The notes under the pieces: model-generated
Told to the model about the DNA's origin: nothing
The model's input: the letters and a program-made list of their open reading frames with translations, nothing else
Database searches by the model: none
Assembly: GCF_009649075.1 (NCBI RefSeq)
Contig: NZ_CP045737.1
Location: 62,001-126,000, forward strand
Source of the DNA: Aeromicrobium yanjiei
GTDB lineage: Bacteria; Actinomycetota; Actinomycetes; Propionibacteriales; Nocardioidaceae
Length of the DNA stretch: 64,000 nt
Direction: 5' to 3'
Program-made: the position numbers and the translations under genes
Shown: piece after piece, positions 25,338 through 34,915 of the stretch
How the letters are laid out: the number at the start of each line of letters is the position of its first letter
How positions within the stretch are numbered: position 1 is the first letter of the stretch

Positions 25338-27125
25338 TCAGCAGGCGCTCTTCCACGTCTGCACCGACGCGCCCGGAACGATCGACGGCGTCGAACTGAC
25401 CGTCGTGTCTCCGGACTGTCCCTTGCCGCTGGCGATCGACGACTGCACCGTCACGGTCTTGCCCGGGTCGAGTTGGACCGTGAGGATGATGACCGGGCGG
25501 CCGTCGTGCTTCGCGCGGGTGAACGTCGTCGGCTCGTTGTCGATCCGGACAGTGCTGATCTTGCCGGCATCAGGACCGTAGAGATACAGGTTCACCAGCA
25601 TCGAGCCCGGCTCCGCACCGAAACCGGGGCCGCGGATCGAGTCCGGCAGCGTCGCGGAGTCCGCCGGTGCGGTCGACTGCAGCGTCATCTCCGTCGCATA
25701 CGACTGGACACCGTCCGCGCACTTCGTCGCCTTTCCCTTGACGCCGTAGTTGAGGTAGTACTGCATCTTCGCGCCAGTGGCATCGTTCAGGTAGAAACCG
25801 ATCGCCGGGCTGTCCTCCTTGCCGGTCGGCAAGGCGTTCGCGATCCGAGTGCCCGCGATGTCCTTTGTGATTGATTCGTCGGGCGTCCACAGGGAAACTC
25901 GACGTTCGTTGGTCGCACGCGTCAGGGCCTTGAGCAGCGCAGTCGGGTCGCCCGCACCGGAGAGAACCTCGTCGAAGATCTTGTCCGTCGCGCTCGCGAA
26001 GAAGGCGTCCTGCTCGGCACCGTCCGGGTAGTTGACATAGACGCCGTTGAGCAGCACCTCCACGGCGTTGTCCGCCGTGAGGCGGGTGCCGTCCTCGAGG
26101 TCGATCGGACCGGTGGCCTCGAGCACGTACGACAAGGTGACTGGATCAATGGACAGCACACCGTCGACGTCAACACCCCGCTCGTTCTTGATGAACGCCG
26201 CCGCTATCTCGGCGGCACGGGGAAAGTCGGGGGTGAAGTTCACGTCGCGGAAGTCGCGCACCATCTTGGTGGAGAACAGCTTGCTCTCCTCGGCACTGAG
26301 CGGCGTCGCATTGCGGGGACGCTCCCCGTAGTCGGCGCCTGCGCCCTGGCCGACCAGCTTGACGGTGCCGTTGTCGACCTGCAGGCCCGCGAACGCTCCG
26401 GGCAGGCCTCCGGTCGCGCGGATCTCAGCGTTGTTCTGGAAGAGCAAAAGATAGGTGTGCTTGCCAGTCATCATCTCGGGCACGACGCGGGACGCGACCG
26501 TGGCGCGCGAGGCGATGCTCGCCGCGTCGCCGATCTTGTCCTGAGCGTCAGAGACGGGGTCTTGGAGCTGGCCGAGCAGCGAGGAGGCGTCGACGCTGCG
26601 GATCTGCTCGTCTGCCTTGTCGATGGCGGCTGACGACTTGGTGAGCGCTGGGTTCAGCGCGGCGAGGGCGTCGATGTCGATGCGTCCGCCCTTGGGGTTG
26701 AACGTCTTGGCGTTGAACTTGTCAGCGACGTCGACCAAGGGGGGCAAGCCTTCGTCCGCGACGGTGCGCACCGCCTCGCTCACGGTGCGTACGGCCTTGA
26801 TGTTCTTGCCGAAGTAGGGAGTCTTAGCGGTCAGTGACAAAACGGGGCTGTCAAGGCTCGACTCAGCAGAGCCGACGTGCGCCTGCAGGTCTGCCAGCTT
26901 GGTCTTTGCGCTCACCTGGTCGCCAGCGGTCAGTGCGTCCTGCAGGGCGCTCGCGTCGGTAGTGGCCAAGTTGAGGTCATCTCGCGCTGACGAGAGCTTG
27001 CTGTAGGCGTAGAGCCCGAGACCTGCCACCACGACGGCGACGAGACCCACGACCCCTGCCAGGATGACCCATTTACGCCGGTTGCTGTTGGTCCTCGGCT
27101 GTCCCGAGTCTTGCGTGCGTGCCAC
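25338..27125 (-). CDS. DUF4012 domain protein, membrane-anchored
   Basis: A 595-residue protein with one N-terminal membrane helix (residues 19-41), a coiled-coil-like segment (45-200), then the DUF4012 domain (from about 215: KHTYLLLFQNNAEIRATGGLPGAFAG, VDGVLSIDPVTLSYVLEATGPI, DKIFDEVL). DUF4012 proteins are found beside actinobacterial exopolysaccharide genes; their role is unknown, and they might act in polymer attachment or as receptors. GTG start with GGGGAG upstream. The protein ends in a lone Cys after KSA. It follows the Ig-like gene on the same strand. Confidence 0.9.
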   Translation of the reverse strand: MARTQDSGQPRTNSNRRKWVILAGVVGLVAVVVAGLGLYAYSKLSSARDDLNLATTDASALQDALTAGDQVSAKTKLADLQAHVGSAESSLDSPVLSLTAKTPYFGKNIKAVRTVSEAVRTVADEGLPPLVDVADKFNAKTFNPKGGRIDIDALAALNPALTKSSAAIDKADEQIRSVDASSLLGQLQDPVSDAQDKIGDAASIASRATVASRVVPEMMTGKHTYLLLFQNNAEIRATGGLPGAFAGLQVDNGTVKLVGQGAGADYGERPRNATPLSAEESKLFSTKMVRDFRDVNFTPDFPRAAEIAAAFIKNERGVDVDGVLSIDPVTLSYVLEATGPIDLEDGTRLTADNAVEVLLNGVYVNYPDGAEQDAFFASATDKIFDEVLSGAGDPTALLKALTRATNERRVSLWTPDESITKDIAGTRIANALPTGKEDSPAIGFYLNDATGAKMQYYLNYGVKGKATKCADGVQSYATEMTLQSTAPADSATLPDSIRGPGFGAEPGSMLVNLYLYGPDAGKISTVRIDNEPTTFTRAKHDGRPVIILTVQLDPGKTVTVQSSIASGKGQSGDTTVSSTPSIVPGASVQTWKSAC

Positions 27126-27166
27126 GTCAGCACTCCCCTTCGTCTTCCAGTTTGGTGCAAAGCAGA

Positions 27167-27193
27167 AGTGGGGCCGCCGATGGCAGCCCCACT
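27167..27193 (-). terminator. Hairpin after the Ig-like gene
   Basis: AGTGGGGC/GCCCCACT with an inner GCC/GGC pair forms a strong stem just past the stop of the 27219-27608 gene. On the minus strand it is followed by a T-richer stretch (TTCTGCTTTG). It probably separates that transcript from the DUF4012 gene. Confidence 0.7.
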
Positions 27194-27218
27194 CCTGTGT
27201 TGTTCGACAGAGTCGAGA

Positions 27219-27608
27219 TTACTTCTTGTTCTTGACCTTCACCGAGACCGAAGTGCTGCTGGCCTTGTAGATCGAGCCCTGGTAGGGCTTGTAGTTGAGG
27301 CGGAGGGTCTTGACCGTCGTCTTCTTGACCTTCGGGGCCTTGATGAACAGGGTCGCGCGTCCACCGCTCAGGCTGGCGTTGTACTTCTTGCCGTTGAACA
27401 CGGCCGTGACGCGGCCACCGACGGTGGCGTTGCCCGCGTTCACCTTGGCGGTGACCTTGAACGTGGAGCCTTCGTTGACGGACTTGCTGGCGGCCGACAC
27501 GCTCGTGGCGACGGTGTTGGGGTACGCCGCGTTAGCGGTGCTGCCCAGGGCTCCCATGCCGAGAACCAAGGCCAGCGACGCGAACAGCGCGATTGCTGTC
27601 TTCTTCAT
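27219..27608 (-). CDS. Small secreted Ig-like domain protein
   Basis: A 129-residue exported protein: Sec signal peptide MKKTAIALFASLALVLGMG... with cleavage likely after TANAA (about residue 28), then one beta-sandwich domain (SVNEGSTFKVTAKVNAGNATVGGRVTAVFNGKKY...). It ends in a Lys-rich tail KVKNKK. The domain resembles bacterial Big/Ig-like repeats used for adhesion or wall association. No sortase motif. The high Lys/Asn content differs from its high-GC neighbours. It sits between the DUF4012 and kinase genes, so a part in surface polymer display is plausible. Confidence 0.85.
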   Translation of the reverse strand: MKKTAIALFASLALVLGMGALGSTANAAYPNTVATSVSAASKSVNEGSTFKVTAKVNAGNATVGGRVTAVFNGKKYNASLSGGRATLFIKAPKVKKTTVKTLRLNYKPYQGSIYKASSTSVSVKVKNKK

Positions 27609-27783
27609 GGTGTTCCTTCTCCTGGCATTGAAGCCATGTGCAGATACTTCCCGAATGATGCTCGCTCAAGACTAGGGGACAAAGGCCCTGTAGGTGAACG
27701 GATGTCAACAAAGTTTACACAAGAGAAACAACCTGTCCCAATTCCAGGGTCGGCATGGCTGCTTTTTACTGGTATTGCAGTCT

Positions 27784-29208
27784 CTATGTAGTCGTCGAGG
27801 ATGACGTGTGATCTGTATCACGCATTCCGCTACTGGTCGTCTCGGTATGCGCCCCGGCCTCTGGCGCATATCCGTATCCGTATCCGTAACCGTCCCCACC
27901 TCTAGGCGGGAGCATGTTGAAGATGACGCCCACGGGCCTGGCTCCCACGGCTTCGAGGCGCTCGACCGCAACAGTCACCTGGTCGGACGTGGTCTTCCCG
28001 TGACGTACCACGAGCAGTGCGCCGTCGGCCTCGGCGGCCAGGAGTGCACCATCCGTCACCGGGAGAAGTGGCGGGGCGTCAATGAGCACGATGTCGAACT
28101 GCTCGCGCAAGGATGCGATGACATTGGTCATCGAGGTCGACTTCAGGAGTTCGGCCGGGTTGGGCGGCGTCGAGCCGCTGGTCAGCACGGTGAGGCCCGC
28201 GCGCGCGGAGGGCTGCAACGCATCGTCGAGAGCCAGCCGACCGATCAGGACCGTGGTCAGACCGACGTTGGACTCGACGCGGAGGTACTCGGCGATCTTC
28301 GGACGCCGCAAGTCTGCTTCCACAAGCGCGACCCGCTCGCCGCCCTCCGCCAGCGCCAGCGCCAGATTGATGGCCGTGGTGGTCTTGCCCTCGCCGGGAA
28401 GCGAACTTGTGACGACGAACACCTTGCGTTCGATGTCCGGGTCGATGAACTGCAAGTTGGTGCGCAGCACTCGGAAGGCCTCGGCCCGCGGGGCGTAGGT
28501 GTCTAGGCCAGTGATCAGCGGAGTATCGACGGCGTCAGAAGCGAAGCTGATGGTGCCGACGATGGGGGCGTCGACGAGGGACTCAAGTTGGCGTGTGGAC
28601 TTGATGGTGGTGTCAAGCGTTTCGCGGAGGAGTGCGACCCCCGCCCCGAGAAGCAGACCGATCAGAAGGCCGAGCGAAATGTTGCGCATTGGCTGGGGAG
28701 AGATGGGCGAGCCGGGCACCGACGCCGGGTCGACGATCGTTGCCTTGATTGTCGCCTCGTCTCGCCCAGGCGGCGTTTCAAGCTCTGCCACATATTCGAC
28801 GAATACTCTCGCGACAGCGTCGCTGAGAAGACGGGCTCGTTCAGGGTCAGGGTCGGTGACTGTTACGGCCAAAATAACAGTGTCTAGCTTCGACGATGCG
28901 GAGATCTGTCCAGCGAGTGCGGAGGGGGATTCTTCGAGTCCGAGGTCATCGATGACGCGTCTTGCGATCGCCTGCCCCGTGAGCAGATCCGCGTAGGACT
29001 TCACCCTCTGAACCGAGAACTGGCCGCCTTGGTTCGCCTGCGCGTCATCAGTCGATCCCTGCGTCGATACGAACAGGCGAGCGGACGACGCGTACTGAGG
29101 GGTCGCCCGCCAGGTCAGGAGGGCGGCTATCCCAAGCACAACGAGTCCGCAGATGGCTATCGAGAACCATCGGGTGCGAAGGACTTTCAGGTAGTCGCGC
29201 AGGTCCAC
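27784..29208 (-). CDS. Wzz chain-length determinant fused to BY-kinase
   Basis: A 474-residue polysaccharide co-polymerase and tyrosine kinase that controls polymer length and export. The Wzz domain starts VDLRDYLKVLRTRWF, with membrane helices near residues 16-36 and 175-195. The cytoplasmic BY-kinase has Walker A SSLPGEGKTTTAINLA, Walker A' VALVEADLRRP and Walker B IVLIDAPP. The C-terminal tyrosine cluster GYGYGYGYAPEAG is the likely autophosphorylation site. GTG 29208 with GGAG upstream is preferred to the longer ORF start at 29262, because the extra 18 residues are not typical of Wzz. Confidence 0.93.
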   Translation of the reverse strand: MDLRDYLKVLRTRWFSIAICGLVVLGIAALLTWRATPQYASSARLFVSTQGSTDDAQANQGGQFSVQRVKSYADLLTGQAIARRVIDDLGLEESPSALAGQISASSKLDTVILAVTVTDPDPERARLLSDAVARVFVEYVAELETPPGRDEATIKATIVDPASVPGSPISPQPMRNISLGLLIGLLLGAGVALLRETLDTTIKSTRQLESLVDAPIVGTISFASDAVDTPLITGLDTYAPRAEAFRVLRTNLQFIDPDIERKVFVVTSSLPGEGKTTTAINLALALAEGGERVALVEADLRRPKIAEYLRVESNVGLTTVLIGRLALDDALQPSARAGLTVLTSGSTPPNPAELLKSTSMTNVIASLREQFDIVLIDAPPLLPVTDGALLAAEADGALLVVRHGKTTSDQVTVAVERLEAVGARPVGVIFNMLPPRGGDGYGYGYGYAPEAGAHTETTSSGMRDTDHTSSSTTT

Positions 29209-29301
29209 TGGTGCTCCATCCGAGATGTGCCGACTGGCAGGTCGACTGAGTCTAACCGCCACGGCTGGCCAATTGAGAGCGTGTGTCTCATTCCGCCCAG
29301 A

Positions 29302-30165
29302 TCATCCTTCTAGCAGTCCTAGTAGGTAACTTCCGTAGCCGCTCTTGACCAGGGGGGCGGCCCGCTGGCGCAGCTCGTCGTCGGTGAGGAAGCCGAGTCG
29401 CCAGGCGATCTCCTCGGGGCACGCGATCTTGAGGCCCTGGCGCTTCTCGACGGTGCGGACGAAGTTGGACGCGTCGTTGAGGTCGTCGAACGTCCCGGTG
29501 TCGAGCCACGCCGTGCCGCGCGGCAGCACCTCGACGTTGAGCTTGCCGAGCTCCATGTAGATGCGGTTGAGGTCGGTGATCTCGAGCTCGCCGCGCGCGG
29601 ACGGCTTGAGGTCGCGCGCGTGGCCGATGACGTCGTTGTCGTAGAAGTACAGCCCGGGGATCGCGTAGTTGCTGCGTGGCTCGGCCGGCTTCTCCTCCAG
29701 CGAGATCGCCCGTCCGGACTCGTCGAACTCGACCACGCCGTACGCGGTGGGGTCCGCGACCCGGTAGCCGAACACGAACGCGCCGTCGATCTCCTGGAAC
29801 CGCTGGAGCTTGGTGCCCACGCCGGAGCCGTAGAAGATGTTGTCGCCCAGCACCAGCGCGACCGAGTCGTCGCCGATGTGGTCAGCGCCGAGGATGAACG
29901 CCTGGGCCAGGCCGTCGGGCGAGGGCTGCTGCACGTACGTCAGCGAGATGCCGAACTGGCTGCCGTCGCCCAGCAGGCGCTCGAACTGGTCGGCGTCGTG
30001 CGGCGTGGTGATGATGAGGATGTCTCGGATGCCGGCCGACATCAGCGTTGAGAGCGGATAGTAGATCATCGGCTTGTCATAGACCGGCACGAGCTGCTTG
30101 CTGATGCCTTGGGTGACGGGGTGGAGACGTGAGCCAGTGCCGCCGGCCAGGATGATGCCCTTCAT
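29302..30165 (-). CDS. rfbA: Glucose-1-phosphate thymidylyltransferase
   Basis: The first enzyme of dTDP-L-rhamnose synthesis: glucose 1-phosphate + dTTP gives dTDP-glucose. The 287-residue protein has the nucleotide-binding [11 protein letters not shown] near residue 8, [30 protein letters not shown] and the catalytic region [20 protein letters not shown]. The ATG at 30165 is preceded 7 nt upstream by TAGGCT (30173-30178, minus strand). It is divergent from rfbB, with a 61-bp gap holding both promoters. Confidence 0.97.
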   Translation of the reverse strand: MKGIILAGGTGSRLHPVTQGISKQLVPVYDKPMIYYPLSTLMSAGIRDILIITTPHDADQFERLLGDGSQFGISLTYVQQPSPDGLAQAFILGADHIGDDSVALVLGDNIFYGSGVGTKLQRFQEIDGAFVFGYRVADPTAYGVVEFDESGRAISLEEKPAEPRSNYAIPGLYFYDNDVIGHARDLKPSARGELEITDLNRIYMELGKLNVEVLPRGTAWLDTGTFDDLNDASNFVRTVEKRQGLKIACPEEIAWRLGFLTDDELRQRAAPLVKSGYGSYLLGLLEG

Positions 30166-30169
30166 GTGA

Positions 30170-31225
<1,056 letters not shown>

Positions 31226-31263
31226 TGCCCCCAACCCCGCCCCCCACCCCCGGTCGCCAGGAC

Positions 31264-31281
31264 GTGAGCGAAGCGAGGCGA
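31264..31281 (+). repeat. Solitary copy of the GTGAGCGAAGCGAGGCG repeat core
   Basis: Between rfbB and the rmlC-rmlD gene lies one copy of the core found in the 57.2-58.4 kb arrays, preceded by GTCGCCAGGAC as a partial match to the array's CGCCAAGGAGG arm. It shows the repeat is dispersed in this genome. Confidence 0.75.
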
Positions 31282-31318
31282 CACCCCCACCACCCGAACG
31301 CCACCCGAACGAGGCGAC

Positions 31319-32656
31319 ATGTCCACTGACCTGACGATCCACGAGACCTCGATCCCCGGCGTCCTCCTGCTCGACCTGCCTGTCCACGGGGACAACCGCG
31401 GCTGGTTCAAGGAGAACTGGCAGCGCGAGAAGATGACCGCGCTCGGCCTGCCCGACTTCGGCCCCGTGCAGAACAACATCTCCTACAACGAAGCCGTGGG
31501 CACGACCCGCGGCATCCACGCCGAGCCGTGGGACAAGTTCGTCTCGGTCGCGACCGGACGCATCTTCGGTGCCTGGGTCGACCTGCGGGCGGGCGACAGC
31601 TTTGGCACGGTCTTCACCGCCGAGCTCGGCCCCGGACAGGCGATCTTCGTGCCCAAGGGGGTCGGCAACTCCTACCAGACCCTCGAGGCCAAGACCGCGT
31701 ACACGTACCTCGTCAACGCGCACTGGACGCCCGACGCCGAGTACACGTTCCTCAACCTGGCCGACGAGACCGTCGCGATCGACTGGCCGATCCCGCTGGC
31801 GGTCGCCGAGCTGTCCGACAAGGACCGCGCCCACCCCCGGCTGGCCGACCTGACCCCGATGGTCTTCGAGCCGGCCGGCAGCGACCCCGACAGCCCCCGC
31901 ACCCTCATCCTCGGCGCGAACGGTCAGCTGGGTCGCGAGCTGGTCACGCAGCTGCCTAACGCCACCGCGTGGTCGCGCAGCGAGTTCGACATCGCCGACC
32001 TCGCCGCGTACGGGTCGGTCGACTGGTCGCAGTTCGACACCGTCATCAACGCCGCGGCCTACACCAAGGTCGACGAGGCCGAGACGCCCCAGGGCCGCCG
32101 CGACGCGTGGCGCATCAACGTGCACGGCGTCGTCGAGCTGGCCCGCGTGGCCATCGCCCACGACCTGACCCTGGTCCACGTCTCCAGCGACTACGTCTTC
32201 GACGGCGAGACGCCCGAGCACACCACGGACGAGCTGTTCTCACCCCTCGGTGTCTACGGCCAGACCAAGGCCGCCGGCGACGCGGTCGTCATGACGGTCC
32301 CCAAGCACCACATCGTGCGGACGAGCTGGGTCGTCGGCGACGGCCCCAACTTCATTGCCACGATGCAGTCGCTCGCCGAGCGTGGCGTGGACCCCGCGGT
32401 CGTGGACGACCAGGTGGGCCGGCTGACCTACACGAGCGACCTGGCCGCGGGGATCCGCGGCCTCCTCGCGGACTCCGCACCGTACGGCGTCCACCACGTC
32501 ACCAGCGGTGGCGAGCCCCGCAGCTGGTTCGAGATCGCCCGCGACGTGTTCGCCGAGGCCGGGGCGGATCCGGCCCGGGTCTCGCCCGTCTCGACCCAGG
32601 AGTACGGCCGGGGCAAGGAGATGGCCCCCCGGCCGGCGAGCAGCGTCCTGGCGTAG
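31319..32656 (+). CDS. rmlCD: Fused dTDP-4-dehydrorhamnose 3,5-epimerase / reductase
   Basis: A bifunctional 445-residue enzyme catalysing the last two steps to dTDP-L-rhamnose. Residues 1-185 are the RmlC cupin with catalytic His67 in RGIHAEPWDK and Tyr130 in AYTYLVN. Residues 194-445 are RmlD, with LGANGQLGREL, INAAAYTKVDEAE and Tyr313/Lys317 in VYGQTKAAGD. The fusion is known in actinobacteria. The protein stops at RPASSVLA, about 20-25 residues before the usual RmlD end. The downstream bases look like decayed coding sequence, so the last helix has probably been lost; activity may or may not survive. Confidence 0.92.
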   Translation: MSTDLTIHETSIPGVLLLDLPVHGDNRGWFKENWQREKMTALGLPDFGPVQNNISYNEAVGTTRGIHAEPWDKFVSVATGRIFGAWVDLRAGDSFGTVFTAELGPGQAIFVPKGVGNSYQTLEAKTAYTYLVNAHWTPDAEYTFLNLADETVAIDWPIPLAVAELSDKDRAHPRLADLTPMVFEPAGSDPDSPRTLILGANGQLGRELVTQLPNATAWSRSEFDIADLAAYGSVDWSQFDTVINAAAYTKVDEAETPQGRRDAWRINVHGVVELARVAIAHDLTLVHVSSDYVFDGETPEHTTDELFSPLGVYGQTKAAGDAVVMTVPKHHIVRTSWVVGDGPNFIATMQSLAERGVDPAVVDDQVGRLTYTSDLAAGIRGLLADSAPYGVHHVTSGGEPRSWFEIARDVFAEAGADPARVSPVSTQEYGRGKEMAPRPASSVLA

Positions 32657-32732
32657 GGCTAGATGTACTTCCCAGACCGCGTCCACGTGGGAGTCGCCCA
32701 GTGTCCGCGGTCGCCCGCAGCTGACGGGCCGT

Positions 32733-32803
32733 CTAGGGGACCAGCGGCGCCAGCCCGGTCGCCACGCCAAGAGCGAGGACCAGCACGAAGAAGTCGCGGT
32801 GTG
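32733..32803 (-). pseudogene. 3' fragment of an MFS transporter gene
   Basis: The minus strand reads HRDFFVLVLALGVATGLAPLVP then TAG. It matches the C-terminal region YRDGFVVLAVALIVATGVALL of the MFS gene at 34916-36364 at both protein and DNA level, with one 3-bp indel. Only about 70 bp survives. See the duplicated rmlD fragment at 34859. Confidence 0.72.
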
Positions 32804-32871
32804 ATCCCGCCCTGGATTGCCGCCTGCGCCCGCGCAAGCGGTGCCGACTCGCCGAGATCTGCGTCGATCAA

Positions 32872-33840
32872 TTATGGAGCGGACAGTCTCTCGGCTCGGC
32901 GTGGCGGTGGCGCAAAGATCCAAGGTGCTCGTCCGAGGGTGCGACCTATCAGATACCCGAGAGCAACAGAAGCGAGCGTGGCGCCAATGGGAAATGTCAC
33001 GCTCAGGGCGGAATCGCTGTCGCCAACTATCGCTCCGAAGGTCTCCAGAACGATCGGGTGGATCAGATAAATAGCCAGCGACTGGACGCCGAGAGCCGCA
33101 AACGCCTCCGCCGTCCGACCAGTTGCGGTCAGTAGCCGGCACAGCGCGAACACTATGGGCACAACAAGCAAGGGCGACAGGGCGTACACAACGCTGCGCG
33201 TCTGGGGAGCAGCCAGCACCGCCGCGCCAAGCACGGCCGACGCCATCAGTAAACCGGGGACCATTCGCCACGTAACGGATCGAGCCCACGCCAGGAGTCG
33301 TGCCGGAAACAGGGTGGCCACTGCGAACGCCACGTAGAAGTGTGGGGTATGCCCGAGCCCCCATGCGTCGAACGGGAACCAGATCGCAAACGGTGCCGCT
33401 ACTACGGTGGCGCCCGCTATTTGAAGCCATGCCGGAACGTCTCGACCGGCGCGGGCTATGACCAGGTACATTGCCAACGCCGCGAGGTACCAGAGAGTGG
33501 TCTGCAGAGAGATGGTGTCCCAGAGAGTCCCACCGAGCCGACCGTCCGTTACGGCGTGAAGCCCTGCATACAGAAGTCCCCAGGCCACCCACAGGTATGC
33601 GATCGGCCAGACCCGTGCCCGTAGATATTCGGGCCAAGGAAGATCGAGGTGGCGGCCCGCGAAGAGCCCCGACATCATGAAAAAGACCGGCATGATGAAT
33701 GCGAACAACCCGTAACCTGCCGCGGTCCAGAGCCTGTCTGGGCCTGCGGCAGTGGCCAGCGACACCGCATGGAACAGGACGACGCCAACGATGGCGACCC
33801 CCTTCGTAACGTCGACCCATGAGTCTCTTGTCTGCGGCAT
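32872..33840 (-). CDS. Acyltransferase 3 family membrane protein
   Basis: A 322-residue integral membrane O-acyltransferase of the OafA/NodX (acyltransferase 3) family with about ten helices. It opens with RDSWVDVTKGVAIVGVVLFHAV (the conserved early-helix His) and carries FFMMSGLFAGRH and LAIYLIHPIVLETFG. It would acetylate or acylate a sugar of the surface polymer. It lies between a truncated MFS fragment and a broken methyltransferase, inside a segment bounded by duplicated sequence, so it may have entered by recombination. It reads as an intact gene. Confidence 0.88.
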   Translation of the reverse strand: MPQTRDSWVDVTKGVAIVGVVLFHAVSLATAAGPDRLWTAAGYGLFAFIMPVFFMMSGLFAGRHLDLPWPEYLRARVWPIAYLWVAWGLLYAGLHAVTDGRLGGTLWDTISLQTTLWYLAALAMYLVIARAGRDVPAWLQIAGATVVAAPFAIWFPFDAWGLGHTPHFYVAFAVATLFPARLLAWARSVTWRMVPGLLMASAVLGAAVLAAPQTRSVVYALSPLLVVPIVFALCRLLTATGRTAEAFAALGVQSLAIYLIHPIVLETFGAIVGDSDSALSVTFPIGATLASVALGYLIGRTLGRAPWIFAPPPRRAERLSAP

Positions 33841-34122
33841 AGGGATCAGTATCGCCGCAGCCGGAATACGGTGGGGGCAATCGGGGAAGATCGACCGAAC
33901 GGATTAGTGGCACGGCCGTCGCTGTCCGCGCGCTTCAATCATAGAACTGGTTGGTCTTCCAGCGGGCCCGTACATGGTCGTCGGATTAGTCGGTTTGCCC
34001 GCCGACCCGCACGCCCAGCAGGGGCCCGACGTCTCCCCGCGCCACTCGCGCGGGTCGGCGTCAAGGGCCTCGCCCCGCGGAGTACGTAGGCTCTCGTGCA
34101 GTGGGAATAGCATGGTTGAGTG

Positions 34123-34814
34123 TCATGTCAGGCGGACCGCTACCTGCTCGTGGAGCGCGTTGAAGCCGATGTGCTCAGCGCCGCCCTCGTAGCGTTCGAG
34201 GAACTCGGTGAACGCCTTGTGCTCGTGCTGCTGCCACCCGGGAAAGTTGAAGTACTCGTCGATATGGATGATCGTTCCTGGTGCGAATCGGTCGAACGCC
34301 AGGTCCAAGATCGTTTTGGTTGACGAGTAGACGTCGGCATCCTCGTGCACGAACGCGATCGGTCCGTCGTGAGTCTCAAGAAATCCGGGCAGAGAATCCT
34401 CGAACCCGCCTCGGTGAAGCTCGGCCTCGCCCACGTCGGGCAGGTCTTGCGCGAACGCGCCTTTGGCGAACCCTCCGCGCCTCGCCTCGGGAAGCCCCTC
34501 GAACGAGTCGAAGCCGTGGGCGGGCAGTCGGTTAGCGGCGATCTCCCGCATCGTGAGGCGGGTTGCAACACCGAACTCCAAACCAGACCTTCATCAGGGG
34601 CTTGGTGGGGGGCCCACCGCAGCAGATCGATTTTCGTGTCTAGAGGGCTAGGGCCACGGAAGCCGATGACTAGCGGCATGTGCTCGTCCACGAATTGCGT
34701 AGAGGTAGCGGCGGCTTGCCGGTAGCGCTCAAGGTCTATGTCTTGAGCTGTCTCGTGCAGCGCATAAGTGATGAAGCGGCGGCCGCGTCGTCATAGCGAG
34801 CGGGTCTGGTTCAC
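34123..34814 (-). pseudogene. TylF/MycF-type O-methyltransferase, frameshifted
   Basis: Two frames together encode a TylF-like SAM-dependent sugar O-methyltransferase. The 5' part reads ITYALHETAQDIDLERYRQA...DTKIDLLRWA in one frame. Near 34583 one base is missing, and the next frame continues EFGVATRLTMREIAANRLPA, HGFDSFEGLPE, FVHEDADVYSSTKTILDLAF, IHIDEYFNFPGWQQHE. Near the GTG start (34814) a TGA also interrupts, with a YDDAAAA-like run in a third frame. Two or three lesions make a functional product unlikely. Its sugar target would have been part of the local polysaccharide. Confidence 0.78.
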
Positions 34815-34858
34815 TATCGATTCCCTTCTGTCGTGTTCGAATTCCGGAGGGTCGCCAG

Positions 34859-34912
34859 ATCGACTGGTCGCAGTTCGACGCCGTGATCAGCGCCGTCGCG
34901 TTCACCAAGTAG
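34859..34912 (+). pseudogene. Internal fragment of rmlD
   Basis: Reads IDWSQFDAVISAVAFTK then TAG, a diverged duplicate of VDWSQFDTVINAAAYTK within the RmlD domain at about 32022-32072. It ends 3 bp from the stop of the MFS gene. Together with the MFS fragment beside the complete rmlCD gene, it marks a duplicated or rearranged rmlD-MFS junction. Confidence 0.75.
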
Positions 34913-34915
34913 CGC

